Position numbers and translations under genes: made by a program. From contig NC_049982.1 of the NCBI RefSeq assembly GCF_000003815.2, positions 18,214,046-18,278,045 on the forward strand: 64,000 nt of DNA, written 5' to 3'. Origin of the DNA: Branchiostoma floridae (lineage: Eukaryota > Chordata > Leptocardii > Amphioxiformes > Branchiostomatidae). This document shows, one piece after another, positions 33,813 to 47,313 of the stretch. The notes under the pieces are model-generated. The model did not search any database and was not told the DNA's origin. It was given only the letters and a program-made list of their open reading frames with translations. Numbering within the stretch: the first letter of the stretch is position 1; every line of letters starts with the position of its first letter.

Positions 33813-36800
33813 TCATGGTATGGGCATGCCGCACTCGTACCACCTCCCGAAGAACTTGCCGGTTCCGTCGTACCCGATCGGCCCGTACTTCGGGTCCTCC
33901 CCTCGATACCGTCGCCAGAACCCTGGGGAGTAGATGGCAAAGGTACGATAGAATATCGTTACGCGATGTGCGACAGCGATGTAGAGCGGTGGGCTCGGAA
34001 CCTAGAGGTCTCGAGTTCGATACCCGCCGTGCCCCATTGGGAAAGGCACTTCATACGACCTTCCTCACTTCACCCAGGTGTAATAATGGGTACCTGATTT
34101 TGGTCGGTGAGGTAAAAGAATACCTTCACCTTCTGTACTTTGTATGTGGCACTGTTAAAATCAGTTACTAAAGCATGAATGCAGTGACACATTGTCCTTG
34201 TCTGTCCGAAAGCAATTATAGAAAAAAAATATCATTAAGTCAAAACTTTGTTAATGATGTTCTGCTCAGTTTGACAGTTGCGTGAGATGGGCATAACTAA
34301 CATTTTTCCTGCCATAAAATCATTAAAATTGCTTGACATGATGTAGAAACCTGCAAGTCCTGTATTGACGTTGAGACATATCACATGAGAAAACTGCTGA
34401 AATCTGTCCGTTAGATATCTAACTAGTATTATTGTACTGCTGCTCACCTGTGGCCTGCTTACAGTAGGAGTAATACGGGTCTATGGCTGAAGCATCCCGG
34501 GTAGAGCCCAGGAACTCGCAGTGGTCCTGCCCCTGTCCTACCCGGTCTGCCACGTTACGGAATAGGCCTGTCAGAGAGTCACTCAGGAAGATCTGGGGGG
34601 AAAAGATGGTGTTGGACAATCTTGATTTGTTCGTACTTGTTTGTGTGGACTTGTTAGCACCTGATATACTCATTCTGTACAAATGAAACCTAAAGAATCT
34701 TTTTAGGTACAGTCTTAGCAAAAAGAAAACTTCACCACATGCATTATCCTGTCATCACATTGATATAATATATGAAAGATACTACAAATGTTTTAAATAA
34801 CCGATCATGATTACAATTTAGAAGGAACTGCTAATAAGATGAATTGCAATCAATTGAATTCTACGTGTAAGTAATTACGTTAGGTAGATTAACGTTAAAA
34901 ACCTGGTCCAAATACTTAAAGGAAGGGAATAGTTTTGTTAATCCAAACCAGGTATAACCGCACTTGGAGGGCTGGTACAGGTTTCACCAACAGTTGAAAC
35001 GCTCGTTAATCATAGGTGATTTAAAACCACAGGAGGTGCTTTTATGGAACAGTTGAAAACAGTAATATAACGGGGCACTGTTATACATTTGATGAAATAT
35101 TGAATACCTTGTAGCGTGTAGGCGTACACAGGACGACACCGACATATTTGCCGACGTCATACTTTGTACGTTTGACGTACTGGTCGCCATGGCAACTATT
35201 ACAGGTGTCGTCATACTGGAATTTGTAGGCTGTCCAATAGCTTTCGTCCACCGGCGGCGGATCTGCAGATAAAACAAATTAGACAAATACGTTCATTTTC
35301 CACGAGACAAGCGCCCGAGGAAGACTCAAGTTCAAGTACATAAAACCGTTAAGGGGCTCACCGATGGAAACTCCCATGGTTCCAATAAACCACGTATGTA
35401 AAAGTCAGCATTCATTGAGGGAACTCTCGTTTATTTTGCACGGCGTTTACGAGTCCAAGGAAAACGCCATGTGCAAAAAACGAAGGTCATGGTCAGTCAT
35501 CGACCGCTAAAACTGTATAAAAGCTCATCAAAGTCTAACCTTTGCCCTAGTATTCAAAATATAGGCATATGATCTTACACTTTGCAAACTGTAGGGTTAA
35601 TAGGGGAGATTCCGCAGTAAAGAATCACACGCACACGAACCACGTACAGTTGCCATTTACGTCAGGAGTTCGGACAGCACTAGACATTTGGCCGTGACTC
35701 TCAGTGGTTTTCGATGTAAGTTTGGCGCGAGAAAATCTTGTATTTACTCCACATGCGATGATCTACAGCCAGACAAACTCGTTAAACACACAACTGGCTT
35801 AGAATGACGAACACTCTGACTAGCCTCCTGAGCTGAGGAGACATTCTGTGACGGTTTCGTGTGGCAGATAAGATACCGGTTCTCCGTAACACACTGGCTG
35901 TAGCGTAAACCTTTCCGTCTGTATTGATCACAAACGAACTGTATGTGTTCTACTTTATGGGATTAGTGCTGCCGGTTGACTGTGTAATCACTTGCCTGAC
36001 GGGGCGCTAAGACTACACTGACTGACAATTGTGAGAGGACGAGAGGACAAAATGGTAAAAAAAAAACAAGCTATAAAAATCATGATAATTGACGCCCTCT
36101 TGAGTAGTCGATGATAAAAAAAGTTATTGTTTTAAGAACCATTGTTGTGGGCAAGCTAGTTACTCTAAAGGCTACACCAGGAAGATGTTCTTCTCTATTT
36201 CATCAACATCATGTGAGTGAAGGGATGATGAGTGATGTGAACTTAGACTAAAACTGATACCACAACGGGGACTTGGTGCCAGCTTAGTTTAAGTGCAAAG
36301 GTCCTGGGTTCTTGGATGTGGTAATCCCGAGGTGGAGATAGTGACTTTATGGTTATTCCAGACCTGGCTACTGTTAGACTCCAGGAGATGGTGGTCTCGG
36401 ACGTTGGATACGTCAGATTCTGGGTACCCACGTTTAGTACACTTCTAGTACCTCTTCCCATATCAGAGTCTGGTAGACACCATATCTTTCCTTGGTGTTG
36501 AAGTCAGATTGTCTTACTTCCAATTTCCACGTCCATTTGTTGGACTTCACATATGGCAGATTACGTTCCTCTCACAACAAGAGACTGCAACCGCGCTGCG
36601 ATAGCTGAGCGACCATTGATTTGACAGACAGGTTGCTCAATGGATATTTCATAGATCAAGGACAAGTTTGTTACATTCTGCATCATATAGTTATGGAATC
36701 CAGGGTCACTCAAAGAAATACAGTTTCGATCGTTGTACGGTCGCTCCTTACAAAGATGCGTGTTTCATCGGAACTGAGGCCATAAAATCTTCCATATACA

Positions 36801-39800
36801 CAAAGACCCACAGATTGTCCGTGCATGATGACCGAGTTAGGACCTGGAGCCAGCCAGCCGGGAAACCGTGCGAGAAAAGGTCGTGCGCGAAGTCTGATGC
36901 TCGCGAGGAATGTCGAACTGTGGTGCACTCCGCAAATACGTCTGACCGACTGAACCACAAACCAACGGATCACAGCCTGACATCCGTCTGCTAGGCCGAA
37001 ACAGTCGGGATTCGTCTCTGCACTCTCAGACGGATCCAGTCTCTTCTCGAGAAGCGGTTGGGAGACTTGAACTCCTCCAAAGCGTCTGGCAACAGTCGTC
37101 ATGCACGGACAGAGATTGTGGGCCATTGTGCAGAGGCATCGATGGGGAAAAATTGAACGTTGAGAGAAAAGTGGAGGACCATTAATTGTATAAAGCATTG
37201 CAATAACCAGTATACACACGGGAACATTTCGAAAGTTACAACGTTTTCAGCCCTAAAAGCAGGTCCTCCTGATCTGGTCCAAAAGTCATAACGCAATACT
37301 GTTAACAATCTGGTACATGGTCACACAACTGCCCAAACTAATCTCCTCAGCAAGAATGTGGTACTTCCAGATCGAGCCCTTCCCCTCCGAGTGATGCCAG
37401 TAAGCTGCTCATGTAATAAGGAAACTGAAACCATTTTGAGATTACCTGCTATTTAATCCATTCTTAAGCTTTTCTGTCCTTGACCTTGTACCGGGATTTA
37501 ATGATGAGTAAAATAGGGCAAACGGGAAAAAAAGATAGTTTAGACTTGGTGAAGGTCCGTGACCTGTCTCTACACGGGTGGCAGGAACGCACGATGTTAA
37601 GCCGGTTTGAGCTCTAACAGCCTTGCACATGATTTATCCTAAGAATTCTGGTGTTTATTTGTTAAACATGGCTACACACTTGCCCCACATCTGTCGCCGA
37701 CCCAACATACTGTGTTTTGACAGATGTCATGCAAACGTATGCTTAAAAAGTGGCGTTTCGGGGATTTGTTTGTAAAGTGATCACAAGAAGGTCGGCTCCC
37801 CCTCAGGCCCGGTGAAATAACCGGCATAGGTAGAAGATGGCAGACATGTAATCTGTACTGACAGTTGGAATGCAAAAATACAAAGCCGCGAGTCTGATAA
37901 ATGGACCGAGGGAAATCCTGGGGAGCGTAAAGGCAAAGTGAGACTCCGCTTTGATTTACAAAAATTCCTCTAAGTACAGGATGTGTGCCAAACGCAAAGC
38001 CGCAACATTCAACCCTAGACTTGAAAGATAGCTGTGGGGACTACGGTTCATGCCCACACCTTCTTGATTTACATGTACAAAGACATATGCACCCCTTTTC
38101 ACAACGTATAGTTATCGGGGGCAAAGGGCAGAGCTGTTTTAGGGGCGAGCGAAGAGGTTACGATAATATAATCAGGTACTCCTTGTCAATTACATTTCAA
38201 TTTTACTCATTTGATTTGAGTAAAAAAATATCAATATGAGGTTTGCCGCGCGTCTAACCCCTGACATTACATCCGTGATTGTAGACAAAGCCAGATATCA
38301 GAACTATACCTCTTCTAATTCATCTCCATTATCACGTAATCACGAAAAACTACTTAAGACACCGCACCTGTTTCTTTAAGGAGCAACAATCATTCTTACT
38401 TATAAGTCTTGGGGATATCATGTCCGCTACCGTAAACAGGAAATCGACGTTGTAATAAGGTCTGGTTGGTAACCGCGTTGGCGACGGTCGAGCTCCCCTT
38501 GACTAACGTAAATTGTATGATGGTGTCACGTGTTCTGCATCGTCGGATAGCCATAACTACTGTTCTGTTCACCCAATGGTTTTGTTTCTAGAGTCTCCAG
38601 TATAACGTTATAGTCCATGGAAGAAATAGGCACACGCCAAGTTTTTGTCATATAACAATATACCCCAGATATACGCCAGACAAGGGCTGATTCTCACAGC
38701 ATGCCTTCTTCACGTCTGTTTAGTCAGGTAAATTTCAAAACTGTAGCTGTCGCAACGTTATCAGATAAACATGGTTGCTATCATAATGTGTGGCTGGCAA
38801 ACATTGTAACTTGGTGGCTGTTAAAAAGCGGGAAACAGTCAAAATGGAGGCTGGCAGCATAGTGCTTCGCTATAATGTTAGATTCAAGCAGTGCTGTGTT
38901 TTGCAGCATCCCGAACTCTTCAAGAAGCTGTTTGCGTATCCACATTGACCTTCGACTTTTTTTGACACGGCTCCTATGAAATACAGCCTTGGGCACCAAC
39001 TCAGACAAATATCGTTGTTGTTGTTGTAACTCTACCCTCAACAAATGAACGGCTTTGGAGAGTATACCAAGTGGATGAGATGAATGTTTTGAAAATAATC
39101 TAGCATGTTTGATTCACTTCCAAGTTCACGTTGATGGTGAAGTGTGACATTTGACATCAGTTGTCGCTGATGTGTAATGAAGCGACTCTTGTTTGAACAG
39201 GAAGGTCGTGACCTGTCTACTAGAGCTGTCCGCCATCTTGGAATCTATTGGTCATGAGTGACGAAGGTCACCGACCGAGGTAGAGGTCAGTTCATTGTGT
39301 AATCCATCATGAAAGTGATTCACGCTGTAAGGGACTTGGTCTTGGAAAATGGAAGAGAAAAAGTGGATTGTCAATAGGTTTGTAATGTTTCAGGACTATT
39401 CTTCGGACTAGACAATGATTGTCATCAGATCAACCTCGGCAGTTGACTACGATTTTCTCAAACAGTAACGTTAACTTAGTAAATTTAAAGTAGACGGCTA
39501 TTAAAAAAAATGAACAAGGGTATGGAGTGAATTGACTACTACAGTTGTTTCTGCTGATTAATCTTAATGAATGTCTGTCCACGGCGTTCGGCGATCACCC
39601 TTTGCGTGCAACCTGGTATCTGGAACTGCTATGGTTGAGTGACACTCCGGCAAGCGATCTGTCCACACGTCTACACCCTGACATTTTCCACCAGGAAAAG
39701 AAATCATTTAAGATGAAGTGACAGGTGGAAGCACCAATAGTATTCCGTATGTGGCTGCATGAATCCCTAGACTTGTCACAGAAATGTTGGTTTCATTATA

Positions 39801-42800
39801 TGGTTGACATCCTCTGTGAACCCCAAAACTGATGCGAACGTGCAAAAGTTAAACCAAAAAAAGTTCTTCATTATGAAATCTAAGTGGCCAAGAGGTTCTT
39901 CATTTTTGTTCCTTCATGTCTTCTTTGACCCTGGAATATTCTATGACATTAGTATAAGTTTTCCGATATTTGTTTTTTGCAATCCACGGCATATATTTGC
40001 TTATTTTGAAGCTCTTTTGTACGATTTAGATTATGGTTGAAAACTTTTATTTTATTTTGGAAACGGCCGAAAAATTGATGCGCGCTCGGATGTCATCCAT
40101 ATAATGAAATCATCATGGCCTAAGTAGATAGTGGAGCTCTAGAACCTGTCTAGAACCCACTATGTACCAGTTTCCTGTACAGTCCCCACATATGCTTGTA
40201 GCTGTAACGTCTCAGAATCCTACTCCGCTGAGAAACGTGCCTGTCGCATGTGTCCTTACTCGCCCTTTTGTGAAGAATTCGTCTGTTTTGTCCAAGGGTC
40301 ACGTTTTTATGCAGTTCAATACCTACAATGTTAACTTCAGCTTTCTTCGTCATCGTCAACATTCTTAACCTTTGAGTTTAGGAGAAAGAATGTCTATCTT
40401 CGTTTTAATGTCCACTTCAATTTTCTTAACTTCAGTCAATATCAATGGAGTTAACGGAGTAGTAGTTATGAAACGCCAAAGCAAAATTTACAGTCAATGA
40501 TAAACGGATTTCTAGTCCATCCTTAACTCTAAGCCAGTGATGAAGTCAGCATGGTAAAGGTCTTTAAAATTCTGTACCTTCGTTAGTACCTTAAAGGCCC
40601 CCTCTCACTTGACGTGCGGCACGCTTGCGGCATTGCTGCGTTCGTTCACTGCGTCACTGTTTTGTTATTTTCTTCGATTTTTTATGATTCAGATATTGCG
40701 CAATACGTAAAAGTATAACAGAGATTCTATGTTAAATATTTCCAGTTTTACCACAATGTGCCTTTCAAGCAATAAAACTGTTGTAAGACTAGACTGAATT
40801 AGTTCTGGAAGGCGAGGAGTTTAATACCAAGAGAGGAGGTTGACGCCACATGCGGGGTGCCTGATTCACCGAAGCATCACCCAGAAATCCTCAAGAAAGT
40901 AGACCCCACACGGGCAAGCTAACGGGTAGTGCATGAGCGTAATTCAAATGTACTGTATGTAACCCAGATACGTGTACCTTACANNNNNNNNNNNNNNNNN
41001 NNNNNNNNNNNNNNNNNNNNNNNNNNNNNNNNNNNNNNNNNNNNNNNNNNNNNNNNNNNNNNNNNNNNNNNNNNNNNNNNNNNGGGCCTTTACATATGCA
41101 TTATACAGGACTGAAGTATGGGCGACTACAGGTTACAAAATAATTTACACCAGACGTTTGTTCTCCCCAAGGCCCAGTGCAATAATGGATACCTACATCT
41201 AACGTCGGAGGCGGCATGTTCCACGTGCCTTGTCCTTTCTAGCCTACAGGTATAGCAGTCAAGAGACCACCAATTATGCCTTATTTGTTCAAACGTCTCG
41301 GGTAGGTTCACAGAAGACTGCAAGTCCAGATGACCTAGTATCTTCCCCGTATGTTGTTGGGACACCGGACTGTCACCTGTGCTGAAGTCCCTATCCGAAG
41401 CCATGGGTTGGGTAAATTGTCCTTGCTGGGTGTTAGCACAAACTGTCATCACCTTCTGTCGTGCATTAAAAGGCTCATGATGAAAATACACAGGAGAAAC
41501 GTTCGGGTGTGGGGGTGGTGTTGGCTTCTGTGTCGTCCGACCCATGAGGCAGTCAGGTGGGCCCAGAAAGCTCTGTCGGCAGCCATCCTCCTTTTTTCAC
41601 GGTAGGGAGAAAATGAGTGTTTACGGTGTTTTACGCTCGGGGCTGAAACTGCCATGTACTGATATAGATTTATATTCATAGTAAAGAGGTCACCGCCAGA
41701 ACGCGAACATTCAGTACTAGTACTTCACAGGATTACTGGTACGCATCCCCCATTCCCACTCCGGATGTCTCAAATCTGTCATCTCCTCGTAACTTTCAAT
41801 TAACAATAGCGGCGGCATTTCAGACATTTGTCATCAAGATTGAGAAGATCTGAGAACGCTGGCTACAATGTAGGTCAAGGACGAACTGAAACTTGGGCAT
41901 TAGGGATTACCGCCTCTCCTATTGGACGACGCTTCCTCAGTCTAACGTCACATTTACAAGCCGGAGCCCGGTCGGGCTGTTTGTGGAAAAATATACATTT
42001 ATACGTAAAAAAAATATACACAAATAATGTCCACGACTATTGTCTTTACGTATTGTGAACTTTGTGTCTCTTATGCCCGGTTTGGAATTGGAAATGTGAT
42101 GAAGGCCTTACAGGGGACAAATGCCTTGTCCCAACGCGTGGAATGTAAGCAGATGAGTAAAAGAGGACTTCATAAATTTTATTGCAGGCTTTTCCATGGA
42201 TCCAGGAAATGGTAAGTAAAGGATTAAGATGTTATGCACAGAATAATTGTCAAACTTTATGTTTAATGGGCTTGGCAGTTTCTTTCACAATTGGGGGACG
42301 AAGCGTCTCGATCAAACTACATTTGCGTGTGTAGATTTCTCTGTATGTAGAGCCTAAGGTCTATAGACAGTCTGTTGGGAGGTTAGATCCTATCCCAGGC
42401 CTTGGGTGACATACCCGATCGTACCAAGTGTTATCAGAGCCCGGATTGGCCTTCGCATTTCTGAAGGTTCTGAACACGCCCACACCTCGGCTGTCTTCGC
42501 TTACACCACGGCGCCTTACGCACAAATACCGACCTTTCCCGATCGGCGCGACCTGCCAACGCTATCCTTCCCCTTAAACACCTTTAATGTCTCACTCCTG
42601 GTGAATGGCACATACCTAAGCACAACTGCTCTAACCGATTTCAGCTGTCCTGAAATGTTAGCCGTTCCCCTTGACAGATCGCGGAACATGACCTTGGTGG
42701 TTCAAGGGGACATGTTTAGCACTTGGCGAAATGATTCTCACGAGGCTTCTTGCCGCAATTGGAAACAGACAACCAGATATCACTCGACATGGCAAAATTG

Positions 42801-45800
42801 TTTTGACCTATAACGCAATGCCAACAAACCTAGCTAGAAGGTTGCCTTTCCAAGGCTCAAACTTTGGTCAAGTCTAGCTTAGTGCAAATTGACGACGCAT
42901 CCGCCCCCCCCCCCCCCGTCCCCATGACGAACATTCCGAACCATTACGTCAAAACAGCAGGAGGCTGATACTTTGGTGAATTCCACATTTGTCTAGGCCC
43001 ACTCAACACTCACGATGATCCATCACAATCGTAAAATTGACACATTATCTGTTCAAAATTGCTATGTGCAGAGGTGGGATAAATGTCAGCACAAAGGATC
43101 ACTTGTGCTTGATTGTGACAGTGACTAATTGATCTTCAGTAAATATTTCCATCCCAGTCCCTAAATATACAATTGCAGCCAACAGCTTTAAAATAACAAA
43201 CAGAATTGACCCTGTCTGACTGAAGAACTCCAAAAACGCCGGTCTCAGCGTGTGGCGTAATGGATAGGCAGACATGCATTTAGTCAAGGATGGACATTTG
43301 TGTACAATTAAGCAGGGAGGTAGTACCGCGGGGGTTTTGTCATCGCCGTTCAAATTTGATGGCTTCTATGGAGTGAAACCAGCAACTCCGGGGAGCTACG
43401 GGCAATTGGAACAGTCTGGACAGTGGTGAGGGGTGGAAGGGCAGTCTAGAGCTACTTGTGGCGTCAACACTGTGTCTGCTGCGATTTTTAAAAACAAAAT
43501 ACGGTAGATAATCGTAAAGGTAGAAAAGAAGATAATTTGTATGATTTTCTTTCCTCTGCAAATTACTCATTGAGTTTTACATTAATTATCTAAATCAGAA
43601 TCTCATTTGCATAATTAGTATTTGTTGATGTTGATGTAAATCATATACGCTACATGTATGAAAGTCCAATCATGGAAACCACTAAATTTATAGTTTTTCC
43701 TCATTAATAGTGAAACTTAAGTCCTAATCAGTATGTCACATAATTTGAGTACCTCTGTACCTGCATATCGAATATCATGGACACTCGTCATGTTCACTTA
43801 TCCTCATCAAGACCATAGCATATCGAGGTCAAAAGATACAAAATCGGAATTTCTGAGTAGTACCAAAGTCACACATCAGGGGGTCCAAGTTTGACATTGA
43901 CTTCCGCCTTCCCCAAACATACCAACATACCAAATGTCATTACAGTCCATCCAGAGCTTGTGCTGACCACAAATATCCGGAAACACGAACGGACAGACAG
44001 ATACATCAATATCTATACCTCCAGTCTCTCTCATGGAGATAACAAAAAGCCCACGTTTTCAACGATTAATGGGTTGGATGATTCGAGAAGCAAGAGGACT
44101 TTCTGTAGATTTCTTAACATAGGAAAGCTTGTAGAGGTTTCAGATATTCTTGTGAAGTATCTATTTCTTTGACATCGAATTAGGGACATTCGCAGATGAA
44201 AGGTATTTCATTTTCCACTACGCGTCTTCGTCGTTTACATGTTCTGTTGTGAACTGTTTGAACAGGTGACTTTTCGTATTATATTATTTATTAACGGGTG
44301 TGATTCAACGTTTTCATACATATCTTTCCCACGTCGGTCTTAATCACCTGCCCCACATCTCTATCCTCAGCATCAGGCTGAACTAAGATATACCCCAGGT
44401 ACCCTTCCTTGACGCAGTTTTCACGGAACACCTCTGAATGCATTTTCTACGGAACGTTTCAACATCACTTCCCTGCGGGACCTCGCCGCCATCTTTGACC
44501 CAGTCTTTCCCTGCAGGGTTATCTCCATCTCGAGGAACCCCAGCGAGGACTACAAATCCTACCTGCTCACTACAGGCCCCACCACAGCTCATGATCACAG
44601 CTGACCCTTGACCTGACCTAGACCACCAGGAGCGATACATGCCCACAGCAAAAACAAACCAGCCGGCCAAATAGGGATGTGCCCTGCAGACAACCCCGAC
44701 TGTCGTGCCTACCATTAGTGTAACCTAGAATTCCCTCGGCAAACATCCCGGCTTTGCACTAAGCTCCTCTTGATTCGGAGCGCTAGTTGACATGCGTCCA
44801 TAAATGAAGAAGCGTATTAAGCTGTAAGTGATTTGTAAATTGTGAAGAGTCATCAAGGTTAAACAAGCATCGTTTACACGCGTTTGGTGGACACTCCGCA
44901 AGTGTTTGGGACGCATTCGATCAAAAGATATCTAATATTTGGATAAAGAAATCTAGTCATCACTCAACATTCCAATTGTGGTGAGCAAGAAGTACAAGAG
45001 CAAAAGCTACTAGTATGGCAACCATGAAGTAGTAAAAGACGTTTTAATGACAGGAGACTCATGTAAGTGACTCATCAATTGTCTCTCCCACCAAATAAAG
45101 TGGCTCAAGACTTCCACTGGCACATTTCTCCTTTCTGACCAAATGAATCCAAAGCCTGCTAAGCTTACACAAGCCAGGTAATAATAACAGGGAATAATTC
45201 AAAGTACAGACTGCTTCCATCGAGACCAGACACGTAGTACGATTCCATTGTAATCCCCCTGAACGCCCTTGTCAATGGTCGTTCTCTTCCTCGCCAGTTA
45301 TGTTGAAATCCGAAGTGCAGACTTTTCGTCGGCGTACTTGAACTTATCAGGGAACCATCAAGCCGTGAACCACAAAGACTTGGCACAAAGCGCGAACAAA
45401 AGGACGGATCGGCGAAAGATTTCGCTAATTTAAGGACAGAGGTTTATCGCCGACTGAGTTGACGAGGTTTGGGTTACAGGGAACATGCCAGCAGTTGGAC
45501 CCTCCTTGGTGCAACTGTCGTCTTCTTCTTTTCACAGGTTAAGTGTCGTCTACAGAATCTCCAGTCTTTAATGAAAGACTTCACGGACCACTAGATGTAG
45601 CAAATCGAAGTCTCGCAGCTGCAGAGGAGCCAATGCCGCTGAGAAAGAAAGGACTTCAGAAAGAATGGTTCTTGTTCACATTGCCAGGAGTTGTCTCCCT
45701 GCACCATCAGTCTATCGCACAATTGCAAAAACACACAAAGCGCCGTCCCATCTAATGACCTCTTATACTACATTTTTCATATATATGTTGATAAAGGCCA

Positions 45801-47259
45801 TGTCAACATCGTTAACGAGGATGGAAACGTTGATAGAGTAACATGATCAGTAGGGCCCGCTCGACGTTTCAATTGAATGTAAGGTCCTGTCGTCCTGATC
45901 TTCCCAAGCTGACCCAGAGAGGCTAGTTCAGTTGGTCTTATAATCTAAAGGCTATTCTTCCATCCCTCATATAGCATCATTTTGCTTCTGAACTAGATAG
46001 ACTTGGGGTTGAGAGCTTGCGGTCCAGGTGTGTCCGCTTAAAATCACATCGAGGTTGTCAGCATCTGCACCATGGGTATCAACTGCGGACAAACACAGTT
46101 TTCTTTCTTGTTTTCCCACCGCTTCCTTTTCCTGTTACAACAGACCTGCCTTCCATCGGCAGTTTCACAGTTTGAGCAGTCCTGACGTTTTGTATCTCAG
46201 TATTTTGTCTTCTTACCATCTCTAGGTTACAACAACACCGTTCCTCAAGCACTTCAGCAATTTGTTTTGTTATTTCATGACTCTGGTTGGCGTTTGTGCC
46301 CGGAAATTCTATAGCGATGTTTGACAGGTTCGTGCCTCGGGCCTTCTGAACAACTCTAAAATTCGGCTATCTCACGCGCTAGGATCACCCCAACGGAAAC
46401 GTCTTCGCCGGGAGGTGATTCCGAGCCTTCCCGCGGGAAAGCTACAGGGAGGCAACCTGCACGTCAGTCAACGTGTAACACTTACGTGTGGACATCGCTC
46501 GGACTGCTATGGTTAAAAATCAAATAAACAAGTGTCAACGAAAGTTAGGTCAATATTTTGTTTGGAAATAAATGCCTGGTCAAAACAGACGTTAGTGTAA
46601 CTTGGTTCCCAGTAGCCAACGTCTGGTATTGTATTTTACATGAGGCTATCCTGTCGGAAATTACGACACCAGTGAATGAAAAAAAAACCTTACCTTTCGC
46701 ATTTGTCATGCGATAAATTCCCGTCGCATTGGCTATCTTTTCACACCTCTTTCAGAAAAATCAGATTTCATGAATCCGCAGAAAGAGGCACATGCCAACA
46801 ACTAAATCCTTCTTGCCCAGAAAAGAAACGAGTGAGTGAGGAAGGGAGGGAGTGGGTGAGTGAGTGACTTTGTGATCGGGCATTTGTTTCAAGTTCAAGA
46901 ATGCGTTTAACTGAGAAAAAACATTCGTCCGTACCTTGTATTAACAGTTTGAAGACTATCTGTGTCAGGTTAGCGATCAGCCTTTCTTGGGTTTGAATCT
47001 TGGATTCCATTTCTGCTATACTTCTTTCTCTGCGGAAAAATAAATAATCACATCATTTAATCACAAGTCATCGTACGATACATCATACATCATGTACTTA
47101 AAATCTACATTTTCCTTTTTTGTACTGTTCCAATATTGATCATATTACTATTGGATGTACCCGTGACATTCATCAAACTAAATGGCATACAGATGAAAAC
47201 GTCAGAATTGAATACAAAGATGTCCAAAAATATGGAAATTAATCGCGTTCACAGTAGTG

Positions 47260-47313
<54 letters not shown>

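Noticed and set aside
33975-34045. Functional tRNA gene
   Set aside because: A B-box and A-box-like words are present, but no complete cloverleaf can be drawn and the sequence continues into a repeated SINE body.
35362-35377. 16-nt first exon (ATG with a good donor) giving a separate 141-aa gene at 33.8-35.4 kb
   Set aside because: The phase is compatible, but the product would be a six-Cys protein without a signal peptide. Joining to the upstream coiled-coil exons has the same phase and supplies secretion. Kept as the alternative model.
36710-37219. A 169-aa minus-strand protein gene
   Set aside because: Transposase-like words occur in more than one frame around the same place, so this is a decayed element rather than a gene.
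38781-39044. PIF/Harbinger transposase fragment
   Set aside because: Only one short basic stretch resembles the family; the rest of the frame does not support it.
41126-41545. 139-aa minus-strand open frame next to the 41-kb gap
   Set aside because: Composition is not clearly coding, no splice partner was found and no family is recognised.
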